Below, in pieces: positions 16,879 to 24,452 of a stretch of DNA of 64,000 nt. The stretch spans positions 1 through 64,000 of the forward strand of contig NZ_JAVRHM010000018.1 in assembly GCF_031846525.1 (NCBI RefSeq), written 5' to 3'. Each line of letters starts with the position of its first letter. Position 1 is the first letter of the stretch. The stretch is from Autumnicola patrickiae. Its GTDB lineage: Bacteria; Bacteroidota; Bacteroidia; Flavobacteriales; Flavobacteriaceae. Position numbers and translations under genes: made by a program. The notes beneath the pieces were generated by a model that had not been told where the DNA came from, made no database searches, and saw nothing but the letters and a program-made list of their open reading frames with translations.

Positions 16879-17857
16879 AACTTTTTGTAGCAATATTTTC
16901 CAATATCATTTTTGCATGAACCCTGGAATTTTCTATAAACCATTTGTGGGTTTCTATACCACCGCAAACCACGCCGGCAAGGTAAATATCAGGAATATTT
17001 GTTTCCATTGTCTGTGGATTATACTTCGGGATTCGCTTACCATCATCAGATAATTCAATTCCCATATCCTGAAGAAAATCGAAATTAGGTCGATAACCGG
17101 TCATTAACAGCACAAAGTCGTTTTCAAGAACTTCGGTTCCCTGAGGTGTTTCAATAACCACTTCATCTTCTCTAATTTCTGTTAGAGTGGCATTAAAGTG
17201 GGCTTTAATACTACCTTCATTTATACGATTATCAATATCTGGCCTTACCCAGTATTTAACCCGCCTTCCAATTTCGGGTTTCCTTACGATCATTGTCACT
17301 TCTCCTCCTTTTCTATAGATTTCCAAAGCAGCATCTACAGCAGAGTTACTGGCTCCAACCACCACGGTTTTTCTTGTTGCATAGTAGTGTGGGTCGCCAT
17401 AGTAGTGAAAAACTTTAGGCAAATCCTCTCCCGGAATATTTATATAATTCGGAATATCGTAGAAACCCGTAGCCACAATAACATTTCGAGTGTTATAAGC
17501 AGCTTTTTCCGTCTCCACAATTATATTTTTCTTTTCCTTTTTCTCTACGGAAGTTACCTTTTCAAAGAGATTGATGTTTAACTGATTGGAAGTAGCAATC
17601 CTGCGATAGTATTCTAATGCTTCTGCTTTTCTCGGTTTTGGATTTGTACTTATAAATGGAATATTATCAAGTTCCAGCTTTTCTGAAGTAGAAAAGAAGG
17701 TCATATTGGTGGGATAGTAATAAAGGGAGTTAACGAGACATCCCTTTTCCAGGATCACGTAAGAGAGGTTCTTTTTCTCTGCTTCCAGCGCACAGGCTAT
17801 GCCTATAGGGCCGGCTCCAATTATAACAATGTCGTAAGGTTTATCAGGAATTTGCAA
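16877..17857 (-). CDS. ypdA: YpdA-family bacillithiol disulfide reductase
   Basis: This 326-residue flavoprotein has an N-terminal FAD-binding GAGPIG (residues 14-19), the YpdA hallmark GCLVNSLYYYPTNMTFFSTS, a second nucleotide-binding motif VVGASNSAVDAAL and the C-terminal FAD segment PDIYLAGVVCGG. YpdA (Bdr) uses NADPH to reduce bacillithiol disulfide, and Flavobacteriia are known to carry bacillithiol genes. The gene overlaps the 3' end of rpe by 14 bases, so the two are co-transcribed. The pairing links NADPH use with the pentose-phosphate pathway, which may be coincidental. Confidence 0.9.
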   Translation of the reverse strand: MQIPDKPYDIVIIGAGPIGIACALEAEKKNLSYVILEKGCLVNSLYYYPTNMTFFSTSEKLELDNIPFISTNPKPRKAEALEYYRRIATSNQLNINLFEKVTSVEKKEKKNIIVETEKAAYNTRNVIVATGFYDIPNYINIPGEDLPKVFHYYGDPHYYATRKTVVVGASNSAVDAALEIYRKGGEVTMIVRKPEIGRRVKYWVRPDIDNRINEGSIKAHFNATLTEIREDEVVIETPQGTEVLENDFVLLMTGYRPNFDFLQDMGIELSDDGKRIPKYNPQTMETNIPDIYLAGVVCGGIETHKWFIENSRVHAKMILENIATKS

Positions 17858-18506
17858 GTTGTCTTAGATTTTGAATAGTTTCCAACTGATTTTCTGCTTT
17901 AAAGACAAAACTTCCTGCCACTAGAACATCGGCGCCGGCTTTACAAAGTTCGGCAGCATTTTTATCTGAAACACCGCCATCAATTTCGATAAGCGTATCA
18001 GCATTATGAGTGACAATCAGCTCCTTCAGTTGCCTGATTTTTTTATAGGTGTTTTCTATAAAGCTTTGGCCTCCAAATCCGGGATTTACACTCATAATAA
18101 GTACTAAGTCGATATCATTTATAACATCTTTCAGTAAATCTATATTAGTGTGGGGATTTATCGCAACGCCGGCTTTCATTCCTTCAGCTTTTATTACCTG
18201 TAGCGTTCTGTGCAGGTGTGTACAGGCTTCCAGGTGCACAGTAAGATTATCAGCGCCCAACTTTGCAAAGTCTTTAATGTACCTGTCGGGATCAACGATC
18301 ATAAGGTGTACATCCAGGGTCTTCTTTGCATGCTTTTTAATTGCTTCCAGGACTGGCATTCCGTAGGAAATATTCGGAACAAAAACCCCGTCCATAATAT
18401 CGATATGAAACCAATCTGCCTCACTCGAATTCACCATTTCTATATCCCGCTGGAGATTACCAAAATCTGCAGCAAGTAGGGAAGGGGCAATAAGTTTCGT
18501 TGTCAT
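17844..18506 (-). CDS. rpe: Ribulose-phosphate 3-epimerase
   Basis: This 220-residue TIM-barrel enzyme interconverts ribulose 5-phosphate and xylulose 5-phosphate. Family motifs are complete: APSLLAADFGNL at the N-terminus, HIDIMDGVFVPNIS with the metal-binding His and Asp, LDVHLMI, MSVNPGFGGQSF and IDGGVS near the end. The length matches the family. It is first in a two-gene operon with ypdA. A -7 element lies 24 bases upstream. Confidence 0.95.
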   Translation of the reverse strand: MTTKLIAPSLLAADFGNLQRDIEMVNSSEADWFHIDIMDGVFVPNISYGMPVLEAIKKHAKKTLDVHLMIVDPDRYIKDFAKLGADNLTVHLEACTHLHRTLQVIKAEGMKAGVAINPHTNIDLLKDVINDIDLVLIMSVNPGFGGQSFIENTYKKIRQLKELIVTHNADTLIEIDGGVSDKNAAELCKAGADVLVAGSFVFKAENQLETIQNLRQLANS

Positions 18507-18529
18507 AAATATGCTTATAAGAATAAAAG

Positions 18530-18537
18530 CAAAAATA
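18530..18537 (-). promoter_or_regulatory. Candidate -7 element of rpe-ypdA
   Basis: On the minus strand TATTTTTG matches TAnnTTTG exactly, 24 bases upstream of the rpe ATG. No clear TTTG is seen at the -33 distance. Confidence 0.4.
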
Positions 18538-18549
18538 ACAAGATAATAC

Positions 18550-18960
18550 TTATTTGATGCCTTCTGTAAAGTTTTTTAAGATGTACTTTACAGAACTTTG
18601 TATGGCAGGATTTAAATTGTCCACATGGCTCAGGTAAGATTCCATTTGTGAAAAATTATGCCGTTCATCTACCGAAATAAAATCGGCTTCGTAACCATCA
18701 AACTTAACATTAGGAATTTCTCTTTTAAAAAGGGTTATAACATCTTTATGACGTTCGTCAGCCTTTATTCTGCTAAAAAGGGATTTTAGTAATTGTTCCT
18801 CGCCCTCCAATACCTGGAAAAAGTTGCCCTGGGAATATAGAAGAATACCAGTAATATTATGGTCGTTGTTCCAGTTCTTACTAAAGTCTAAAGCTTCCTG
18901 GATTTCAATTTTCGAAAGTTTTGGGTTAACGGTACTTACGTAACTAATGGCAAAGCGCAT
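18550..18960 (-). CDS. BLUF-domain blue-light sensor
   Basis: The 136-residue protein is a stand-alone BLUF domain that binds FAD and senses blue light. Counting from AppA, the three photocycle residues align at the right spacing: Y7 (SYVS), N31 and Q49 in FFQVLEGE; ITGILLYS is the conserved strand. No output domain is fused, so signalling must go through a partner. The gene has its own strong promoter. Neighbours are rpe and a phytoene-desaturase-like gene; a link between light sensing and carotenoid-related chemistry is possible but unproven. Confidence 0.9.
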   Translation of the reverse strand: MRFAISYVSTVNPKLSKIEIQEALDFSKNWNNDHNITGILLYSQGNFFQVLEGEEQLLKSLFSRIKADERHKDVITLFKREIPNVKFDGYEADFISVDERHNFSQMESYLSHVDNLNPAIQSSVKYILKNFTEGIK

Positions 18961-18981
18961 AAAGAGATTTTAGAATTTCTC

Positions 18982-19011
18982 CAAAAATAGAAATTTTAAG
19001 AAATGTTCAAA
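18982..19011 (-). promoter_or_regulatory. Promoter of the BLUF gene
   Basis: On the minus strand TTTG (19008-19011) is followed after 18 bases by TATTTTTG (18982-18989), an excellent match to the Bacteroidota -33 TTTG / -7 TAnnTTTG promoter. The predicted transcript would start about 15 bases before the ATG. Confidence 0.65.
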
Positions 19012-19041
19012 GCTCAGGCTTAAACATTATCCAGATTATTT

Positions 19042-20475
19042 TTAGCTTAAATCCTTAAAATGATCTTTAATTACTTTTTTTGCTGCATTGTAGCCACACA
19101 TTCCATGTACGCCACCTCCCGGAGGTGTAGAAGAGGAGCAGATATATACATTGGGATTGGGTGTGGAATATGGTGAGATTTTAGCTATTGGCCTTGTGAA
19201 AAGTTGGGTAATATCCTGTTTTCCACCATTAATGTCACCACCAACAATATTTGGATTAAACACTTCCAGTTGGTGTGTATTCATCGTGGTTTTAGAGAGA
19301 ATACAATTTTTAAATCCCGGGGCAGCCCTTTCAATCTGGTCTTCTATTTGTTTCGTAAAGTCTTGTGTACTTCCGTTCTGAACATGGCAATATGCCCAGG
19401 CCGTATGTTTGCCTTGCGGAGCGCGGGTGTCGTCGAAAATAGAGTGTTGCGCAACGAGAACGTAGGGAGTATCGCTTAGCCGGTTATTATGGATGGAATC
19501 TTCAGATTCTTCCATCTCTTCTTTAGTGAAACCAAGATGCACAGTACCCGATTTTCGGCATTTTTCGTTTGTAAAGGGAATCGGTTCACTTAAGGCCCAG
19601 TCAATTTTAAAAACACCGGCACCGTAGTTGTAATTTTTCATTCTTTTGCGGTATAGCGAAGGGAAATTGGTTCCTTTTATTTTTAAAAGTTGTTCAGGGG
19701 TGACATCAAAAAGATATGCCTTTGCTTTGGGAAGCTCGTTTACGTCCTCCACCTTTTTATTTAGAAAAAGTTCCCCTCCCAAAGATTTATAGTAGGAGAG
19801 AAGGGCTTCAACAAATTTTCCTGCGCCACCTTTTGGAAATGGCCAACCGAATTTATGAGCCATGGTGCTTAATACCAGTCCAAATGAAGCTGAAGCTATT
19901 GTATGCAGCGGTAAGGTGGAATGTGCGGCAGATCCGTAAAAAAAGACTTTGCTTTTGTCCTCTTTAAAATAATGGTTCACCAGCATTTTTGCCGATGGTA
20001 GAGCTTTTAGTCCAAATTTCACCAATTCAACAGGGTGATCTGGAAAGGACAAGGGCCCAAGTAGATTATTCTCCAGTTGAGGCCATTTCTCTACAATGGG
20101 TTTAAAGAGCTTTTTATAAGCATTTTCATCTTTGTACAATTGTGCTGCTGTTTGGTCTATATCTTTATAACAGGCCAGCGCCGTGCCATCGGCAAAAGGG
20201 TGGGAATATGGAATATCAGGATAGATCCATTCCAGACCGTGCTCTTCAAGAGGTAATTCTCTGAAAAATGGAGAGGCCACGCCCATAGGCAAAATTGCAG
20301 AGCCAATATCGTGTTTAAACCCTGGCAATGTTACTTCCTCGGTTCTGGTGGAACCCCCTGGGGAAGAGGCCTGTTCAAAAATGGCAGTTTTTAAACCTTT
20401 CTGCTGAAGATGAATGGCCGCAGCCAATCCGTTAGATCCACTTCCTACTATAATTGCATCATATTGTTGAGACAT
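19042..20475 (-). CDS. Phytoene-desaturase-like FAD oxidoreductase
   Basis: This 477-residue flavoenzyme has an N-terminal dinucleotide-binding motif (DAIIVGSGSNGLAAAIHL) and, near the C-terminus, the CrtI-superfamily segment YICSSSTPPGGGVHGMCGY. It belongs to the phytoene dehydrogenase/PYROXD2-like group. It resembles the PYROXD2-like branch more than canonical CrtI, so a role in carotenoid synthesis should not be assumed. Its start overlaps the stop of the NmrA-like gene (TAATG), so the two are translationally coupled. Confidence 0.8.
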   Translation of the reverse strand: MSQQYDAIIVGSGSNGLAAAIHLQQKGLKTAIFEQASSPGGSTRTEEVTLPGFKHDIGSAILPMGVASPFFRELPLEEHGLEWIYPDIPYSHPFADGTALACYKDIDQTAAQLYKDENAYKKLFKPIVEKWPQLENNLLGPLSFPDHPVELVKFGLKALPSAKMLVNHYFKEDKSKVFFYGSAAHSTLPLHTIASASFGLVLSTMAHKFGWPFPKGGAGKFVEALLSYYKSLGGELFLNKKVEDVNELPKAKAYLFDVTPEQLLKIKGTNFPSLYRKRMKNYNYGAGVFKIDWALSEPIPFTNEKCRKSGTVHLGFTKEEMEESEDSIHNNRLSDTPYVLVAQHSIFDDTRAPQGKHTAWAYCHVQNGSTQDFTKQIEDQIERAAPGFKNCILSKTTMNTHQLEVFNPNIVGGDINGGKQDITQLFTRPIAKISPYSTPNPNVYICSSSTPPGGGVHGMCGYNAAKKVIKDHFKDLS

Positions 20476-21341
20476 TAAGGCAATTGATTTTTATCTAGAT
20501 TAGCTAAATATTCTTTAAAGTTTATATCACCGTTTTTTTCACCAAGCATATCTGTGGTAGTAACATATTTAAAATAGTCCAGTTTCTCGTGGATATCTTC
20601 GAAAAAATTGGGCAGCTTTAAACCTATGTCTGCTATCACTTCTGGTACTTTTACGATCTGGCCGCCTATGGTATCCTGGATCATCTCTGCCATTTCCAGG
20701 CGGGTATGGATTTTTGGACCACCTACCTCAATTACGTCAGGCCCTTCATCTACATAGCTGCAAATAACTTTAGCGAGATCTGCATGATGTATACTATTAG
20801 TTTTTGCACTACCATCCCCAATTATGGGAATAACCTTTCTTTTTGCCATAATAATAAGGTCATTAAGGCCAGAAAAGAATCCAACAGGACGTATAATAGT
20901 ATGGTCAAGATCTGAGCCCTGCAGCGCCTGCTCAAATAATTTATGGGAGCGGGCTACAGCAAAATCTTTTTCTACATCGGCTCCTTTTATAGAGGTATAG
21001 ACAAACCTTTTTACGCCATTCTTTTCGGCATCACGCAGGATATTTTGATTAGATTCAAAATCAATTTTATAAAAAGATTTCTCATTAGGTGTAAAGAGGC
21101 TAACGCTATTTCCCAAAGCCGAAATTACAGTACCCACACCTTCAGTAATATTAGCAACTTCCTCGCTGTTGCTGGCATCGGCTTTCCAAATGTCATTCGT
21201 ATACGGAATTAATTTTTCTTCTCCTTCATCAGAACTTGTAAGGGCGCGCACAGGCCGGCCCTGTGCATTAAGAATCTTCACTATTTCCAGTCCCAATGAG
21301 CCAGACGCTCCTGCGACCAAAACTTTTTGCTGTTTTCCCAT
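20475..21341 (-). CDS. NmrA-like / atypical SDR NAD(P)-binding protein
   Basis: This 288-residue Rossmann protein has a GASGSLG motif (VLVAGASGSLGLEIVKIL) and pattern TSIKGADVEKDF where classical SDRs have the Tyr-Lys pair, typical of atypical NmrA/HSCARG-type members. It may be a redox sensor or a reductase of an unknown substrate. It is the first gene of a two-gene operon with the oxidoreductase at 19042, with a one-base overlap. No partner fixes the substrate. Confidence 0.75.
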   Translation of the reverse strand: MGKQQKVLVAGASGSLGLEIVKILNAQGRPVRALTSSDEGEEKLIPYTNDIWKADASNSEEVANITEGVGTVISALGNSVSLFTPNEKSFYKIDFESNQNILRDAEKNGVKRFVYTSIKGADVEKDFAVARSHKLFEQALQGSDLDHTIIRPVGFFSGLNDLIIMAKRKVIPIIGDGSAKTNSIHHADLAKVICSYVDEGPDVIEVGGPKIHTRLEMAEMIQDTIGGQIVKVPEVIADIGLKLPNFFEDIHEKLDYFKYVTTTDMLGEKNGDINFKEYLANLDKNQLP

Positions 21342-21451
21342 TAATTTTTTAAAGATAAATTACGCAGAATTATAGAATTAATGAAGCGGTGCAGGAATGA
21401 TTAACAAAAATTTAGTTTCTGTAACGTTGTGGCCTAATGAGCTGCGGGCAT

Positions 21452-21543
21452 AAAAAAACCCCGGTCATCACTCCGGGGTCATTCATCAATCAAAAAACGA
21501 ACAGTTATTTCTGCCACGGTCATCACTCCGCAGCTAAACTGTT
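21452..21543 (-). terminator. Tandem hairpins downstream of rpoD sharing a 14-bp repeat
   Basis: ACCCCGG (21458-21464) pairs with CCGGGGT (21473-21479) and gives a seven-base U run on the minus strand, a good terminator for rpoD. A second hairpin lies between it and the gene: AACAGTT (21500-21506) with AACTGTT (21537-21543), inner CTGC/GCAG. Both contain CGGTCATCACTCCG (21462-21475 and 21517-21530), which suggests local duplication of the terminator. Confidence 0.7.
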
Positions 21544-21558
21544 GTCATCTTAAATATT

Positions 21559-22422
21559 TTATCCTAAGTAAGTTTTTAAAATCTTACTTCTGGAAGTATG
21601 TTTCAATCTTCTAATAGCTTTTTCCTTAATCTGTCTAACCCTTTCACGTGTTAGATCAAAAGTCTCGCCAATTTCTTCAAGCGTCATTGGATGTTGGTCT
21701 CCCAATCCAAAGTAAAGACGAATCACATCAGCCTCACGCGGAGTCAAAGTTTCCAAAGCACGCTCAATTTCAGTTCTAAGCGACTCATGTAGCAACTCTC
21801 TGTCTGGGTTTGGCGACTCACCACTACGAAGTACATCGTACAGGTTAGAATCCTCCCCTTCAACTAAAGGCGCGTCCATAGATACGTGACGTCCGGAATT
21901 CTTCATAGATTCCTTAACGTCATTAATCGTCATGTCCAGTTCCTTTGCGATCTCTTCAGCACTAGGTGGACGCTCGTGAGACTGCTCAAGAAAAGCAAAA
22001 GTTTTGTTGATCTTGTTAATAGAACCAATCTTGTTTAGCGGCAAACGCACAATACGCGACTGCTCTGCCAAAGCCTGTAAAATGGACTGGCGAATCCACC
22101 ATACGGCGTACGAAATAAATTTAAAACCACGTGTTTCATCAAAACGTTTCGCAGCTTTAATAAGTCCCAAATTTCCTTCGTTAATTAAATCGGGAAGTGT
22201 TAATCCCTGATTTTGATACTGTTTTGCAACCGAAACCACAAAACGTAAATTCGCTTTAGTCAATTTTTCCAAAGCACGGTCATCACCCGCTTTAATTCGC
22301 TGAGCCAATTCTACCTCTTCGTCGGCAGTAATTAAATCAACCTTACCAATTTCTTGCAAATACTTATCCAGCGAAGCAGTTTCCCGGTTAGTTACCTGCT
22401 TCGTAATCTTAAGTTGTCTCAT
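21559..22422 (-). CDS. rpoD: Primary sigma factor of RNA polymerase
   Basis: This 287-residue sigma-70 protein is the short form typical of Bacteroidota, lacking region 1.1 and the large non-conserved insert. Region 1.2 is LDKYLQEIGKVDLIT; region 2 includes RFVVSVAKQYQNQGL, DLINEGNLGLIKAAKRFD and FISYAVWWIRQSI; region 3 follows; region 4.2 is LEEIGETFDLTRERVRQIKE. It recognises TTTG/TAnnTTTG promoters, examples of which occur throughout this window. The gene is monocistronic and, unusually for the phylum, has a clear Shine-Dalgarno sequence. Confidence 0.97.
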   Translation of the reverse strand: MRQLKITKQVTNRETASLDKYLQEIGKVDLITADEEVELAQRIKAGDDRALEKLTKANLRFVVSVAKQYQNQGLTLPDLINEGNLGLIKAAKRFDETRGFKFISYAVWWIRQSILQALAEQSRIVRLPLNKIGSINKINKTFAFLEQSHERPPSAEEIAKELDMTINDVKESMKNSGRHVSMDAPLVEGEDSNLYDVLRSGESPNPDRELLHESLRTEIERALETLTPREADVIRLYFGLGDQHPMTLEEIGETFDLTRERVRQIKEKAIRRLKHTSRSKILKTYLG

Positions 22423-22429
22423 CTATCTT

Positions 22430-22435
22430 CTCCTT
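22430..22435 (-). promoter_or_regulatory. Shine-Dalgarno sequence of rpoD
   Basis: AAGGAG lies seven bases before the rpoD ATG. Flavobacteriia rarely use Shine-Dalgarno pairing, and most genes in this window lack one, so this is notable and fixes the start. Confidence 0.6.
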
Positions 22436-22519
22436 GGATTTATAATGTGAATAGCTCTTGTATTAGTTTATACGTAAGGAGTAGTCGAAATGTTACAAAA
22501 AACCTTAAAACTTTTTTAT

Positions 22520-22600
22520 GGACGTTGCCCTTCGGGCCGGGCTTTCCGCTTCAAGTCCTCACTCCTTCCAGTCGCTGCGGGCTTTCCACTCCAATCCCTA
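22520..22600. repeat. Imperfect GGGCTTTCC repeat upstream of rpoD
   Basis: GGGCTTTCCGCTTCAAGTCC is followed about 45 bases later by GGGCTTTCCACTCCAATCCC, in a GC-rich island within AT-rich intergenic DNA. Such blocks recur between genes in Bacteroidota genomes as I remember them; the function is unknown. Confidence 0.45.
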
Positions 22601-22657
22601 ACGCAAAAAATAAAATAATGGATATCAATCATGGAGTTGTAAGTTACGCACTGCATG

Positions 22658-23012
22658 TCGATAATTGACATTTTAAGACATCGTTCAAAATTTGTTTTTG
22701 TTTATTGTTTGAATTTTGTTGCTGTTCTTAGTTATGAATTTCTCAGTTACTAAAAGTTTAAATTATCAGAGGATTAAAGGAGGCTCTGCCTTTCAGATGT
22801 AATGATGATAATTGCCAAATTTGGAGCGTCATTTAAAATTTAAATTAAATTTTAGAGGTCGATAATTGGCATTTAAATTTTATAATTTAAAAATCAGAAT
22901 ATTTCTTAATTTCTAGCTTGATTCTGACTCTTTTTTAACGCAGGGATCTTAGTTCTTTTTCCGAACAATAAGATCTTGCGGGTTAATAATTGCCATTTTA
23001 CGAGTACATTTA
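22658..23012. repeat. Cluster of four GATAATTGCC-type intergenic repeats
   Basis: Copies begin at about 22659 (CGATAATTGACATTTT), 22806 (GATAATTGCCAAATTTGGAG), 22860 (CGATAATTGGCATTT) and 22984 (TAATAATTGCCATTTTACGA). Each is followed by a CATT/AAAA-type right half in some form. They occupy most of the 605-base gap between the cytochrome c peroxidase stop and the rpoD start; no ORF is evident in this gap. Confidence 0.6.
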
Positions 23013-23027
23013 AATTCCGTCTTACAT

Positions 23028-24056
23028 TTATTCAAAAGGAGATTGTTTCACCTCTTCGGGAACATCGGCAGAAAGGCTCTTCATAAAAGCTATAATTTCA
23101 TCGATTTCCTTTTCAGACAGATCATTGGCTGTTTGGAGCTCTGCCATTATTTCCACAGCTTTATTTAGATCTTCTACAGAGCCATCATGAAAGTAGGGGT
23201 GAGTGTGCTCGATATTCCTTAATCCCGGGACCTTAAAGAAATACTTATCCATTTCATTTTCGCTAATTTCATATAGTCCCAAATCAATTGTTTCCGATTT
23301 TGTATGTTTCCAATAGTCTTCATATAATCCAAATTTTTGAAACATCTGTCCGCCCATAGCGACCCCGCTATGGCAGGTAACGCAACCGGCATCAATAAAA
23401 CCGCGGAGTCCTCGTTTTTCCTTTTCTTCAAGTGCAGATTCATCCCCTTCTAAATATTTGTCAAAACGACTTTCCGGCATTAGCGTCCTTTCAAAAGCTC
23501 CAATTGCGTTAAGTATATTTTCAAAAGTAATTCCTTCCTCCCCGTAAGCTTTAGAAAACAGCTCCTGGTATAATTCAACTTCTTCCAAACGTTTTACAAG
23601 TTGTTGTTCCTCTTTAATGTTATGTTCTATAGGATTTAAAATGGGACCCGCGGCCTGTTCTTCTACAGTTTCGGCACGACCATCCCAGAACTGCATTTTG
23701 TGCAAAGCAGCATAAAGCACCGTTGGTGAATTTCGGTTTCCGAATGTTCCTTCGACATCTCCGGGAGAAAACCGTTCATTATCCACCCCATAGGTCTTGA
23801 GGTTGTGGCAAGAATTACAGCTGATATTTCCCTCTCCCGACAAGCGCTTGTCATAATATAAATGTTTACCCAATTGTACTGCATTGGGATCAGGTTCTTG
23901 CATTTCTACAGTAGACAGGGGATCAAAAAAAGTTTTTGCATCTGTCAAAAGTTGATACTCCTCCTCATCAAAATTGCCTTTGGCGGTTTCATTTTTATTC
24001 TTATCTACACAGGATATAATTGGCAAAAGCAGGCATAGGACTAAAAGACGTTTCAT
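23028..24056 (-). CDS. Di-heme cytochrome c peroxidase (lipoprotein)
   Basis: This 342-residue periplasmic enzyme reduces hydrogen peroxide with electrons from cytochromes. A lipoprotein signal (LLVLCLLLPIISC, lipid on C16) precedes two CXXCH heme sites, CNSCH at 80-84 and CVTCH at 225-229. The family motif NRNSPTVLYAALH and GRAETVEEQAAGPI lie between them. The PYFHDGS segment towards the end carries a likely heme ligand. The length fits the CcpA/MauG family. No operon partner is visible; it stands between rpoD and pnp surrounded by intergenic repeats. Confidence 0.92.
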   Translation of the reverse strand: MKRLLVLCLLLPIISCVDKNKNETAKGNFDEEEYQLLTDAKTFFDPLSTVEMQEPDPNAVQLGKHLYYDKRLSGEGNISCNSCHNLKTYGVDNERFSPGDVEGTFGNRNSPTVLYAALHKMQFWDGRAETVEEQAAGPILNPIEHNIKEEQQLVKRLEEVELYQELFSKAYGEEGITFENILNAIGAFERTLMPESRFDKYLEGDESALEEKEKRGLRGFIDAGCVTCHSGVAMGGQMFQKFGLYEDYWKHTKSETIDLGLYEISENEMDKYFFKVPGLRNIEHTHPYFHDGSVEDLNKAVEIMAELQTANDLSEKEIDEIIAFMKSLSADVPEEVKQSPFE

Positions 24057-24280
24057 ATTAAAAAGGTTTAGCAGTTAGCATCAATTAAAATAATAAGATC
24101 TTGTGCCTTAAAAAATGATAGAGATCATATTTTGGTTAGCGGAATCCATTTTCTGAAGAAACAAAAAAAGTTGTTTTCCTTATTGAAAGTAATCTGCCAA
24201 TTACAATTTGTCAGAACAACACTTAGATCCCTGGATTATAAGGAGTCAAAAAAAATAGCCTTTGGCTCTGGGCTTTAAAG

Positions 24281-24367
24281 ACGATAACTGTCATTTTCGG
24301 AGTGTCATTAAAACTAGCTCTTAAAAGCAGATCGATATTTGCCATTTTTGGTAGGTCATTCAAAATC
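24281..24367. repeat. Two direct copies of the intergenic repeat
   Basis: CGATAACTGTCATTTTCGGA (24282) and CGATATTTGCCATTTTTGGT (24333) are each followed by GTCATT and an A-rich end. They lie between the pnp terminator and the cytochrome c peroxidase gene; the rest of this 396-base gap holds nothing recognised. Confidence 0.6.
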
Positions 24368-24393
24368 TAGAATTCCAATATTTTTGCGTGAGA

Positions 24394-24430
24394 TCAAAAA
24401 AAATGCCCCTGAATTTCTCCAGAGGCATTT
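24394..24430 (-). terminator. Terminator of pnp
   Basis: AAATGCCCCT (24401-24410) pairs with AGAGGCATTT (24421-24430) with one mismatch, and an A run at 24396-24403 gives the minus-strand U tract. It lies 22 bases beyond the pnp stop. Confidence 0.75.
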
Positions 24431-24452
24431 GCAATATATAATTCAGAAGGAA

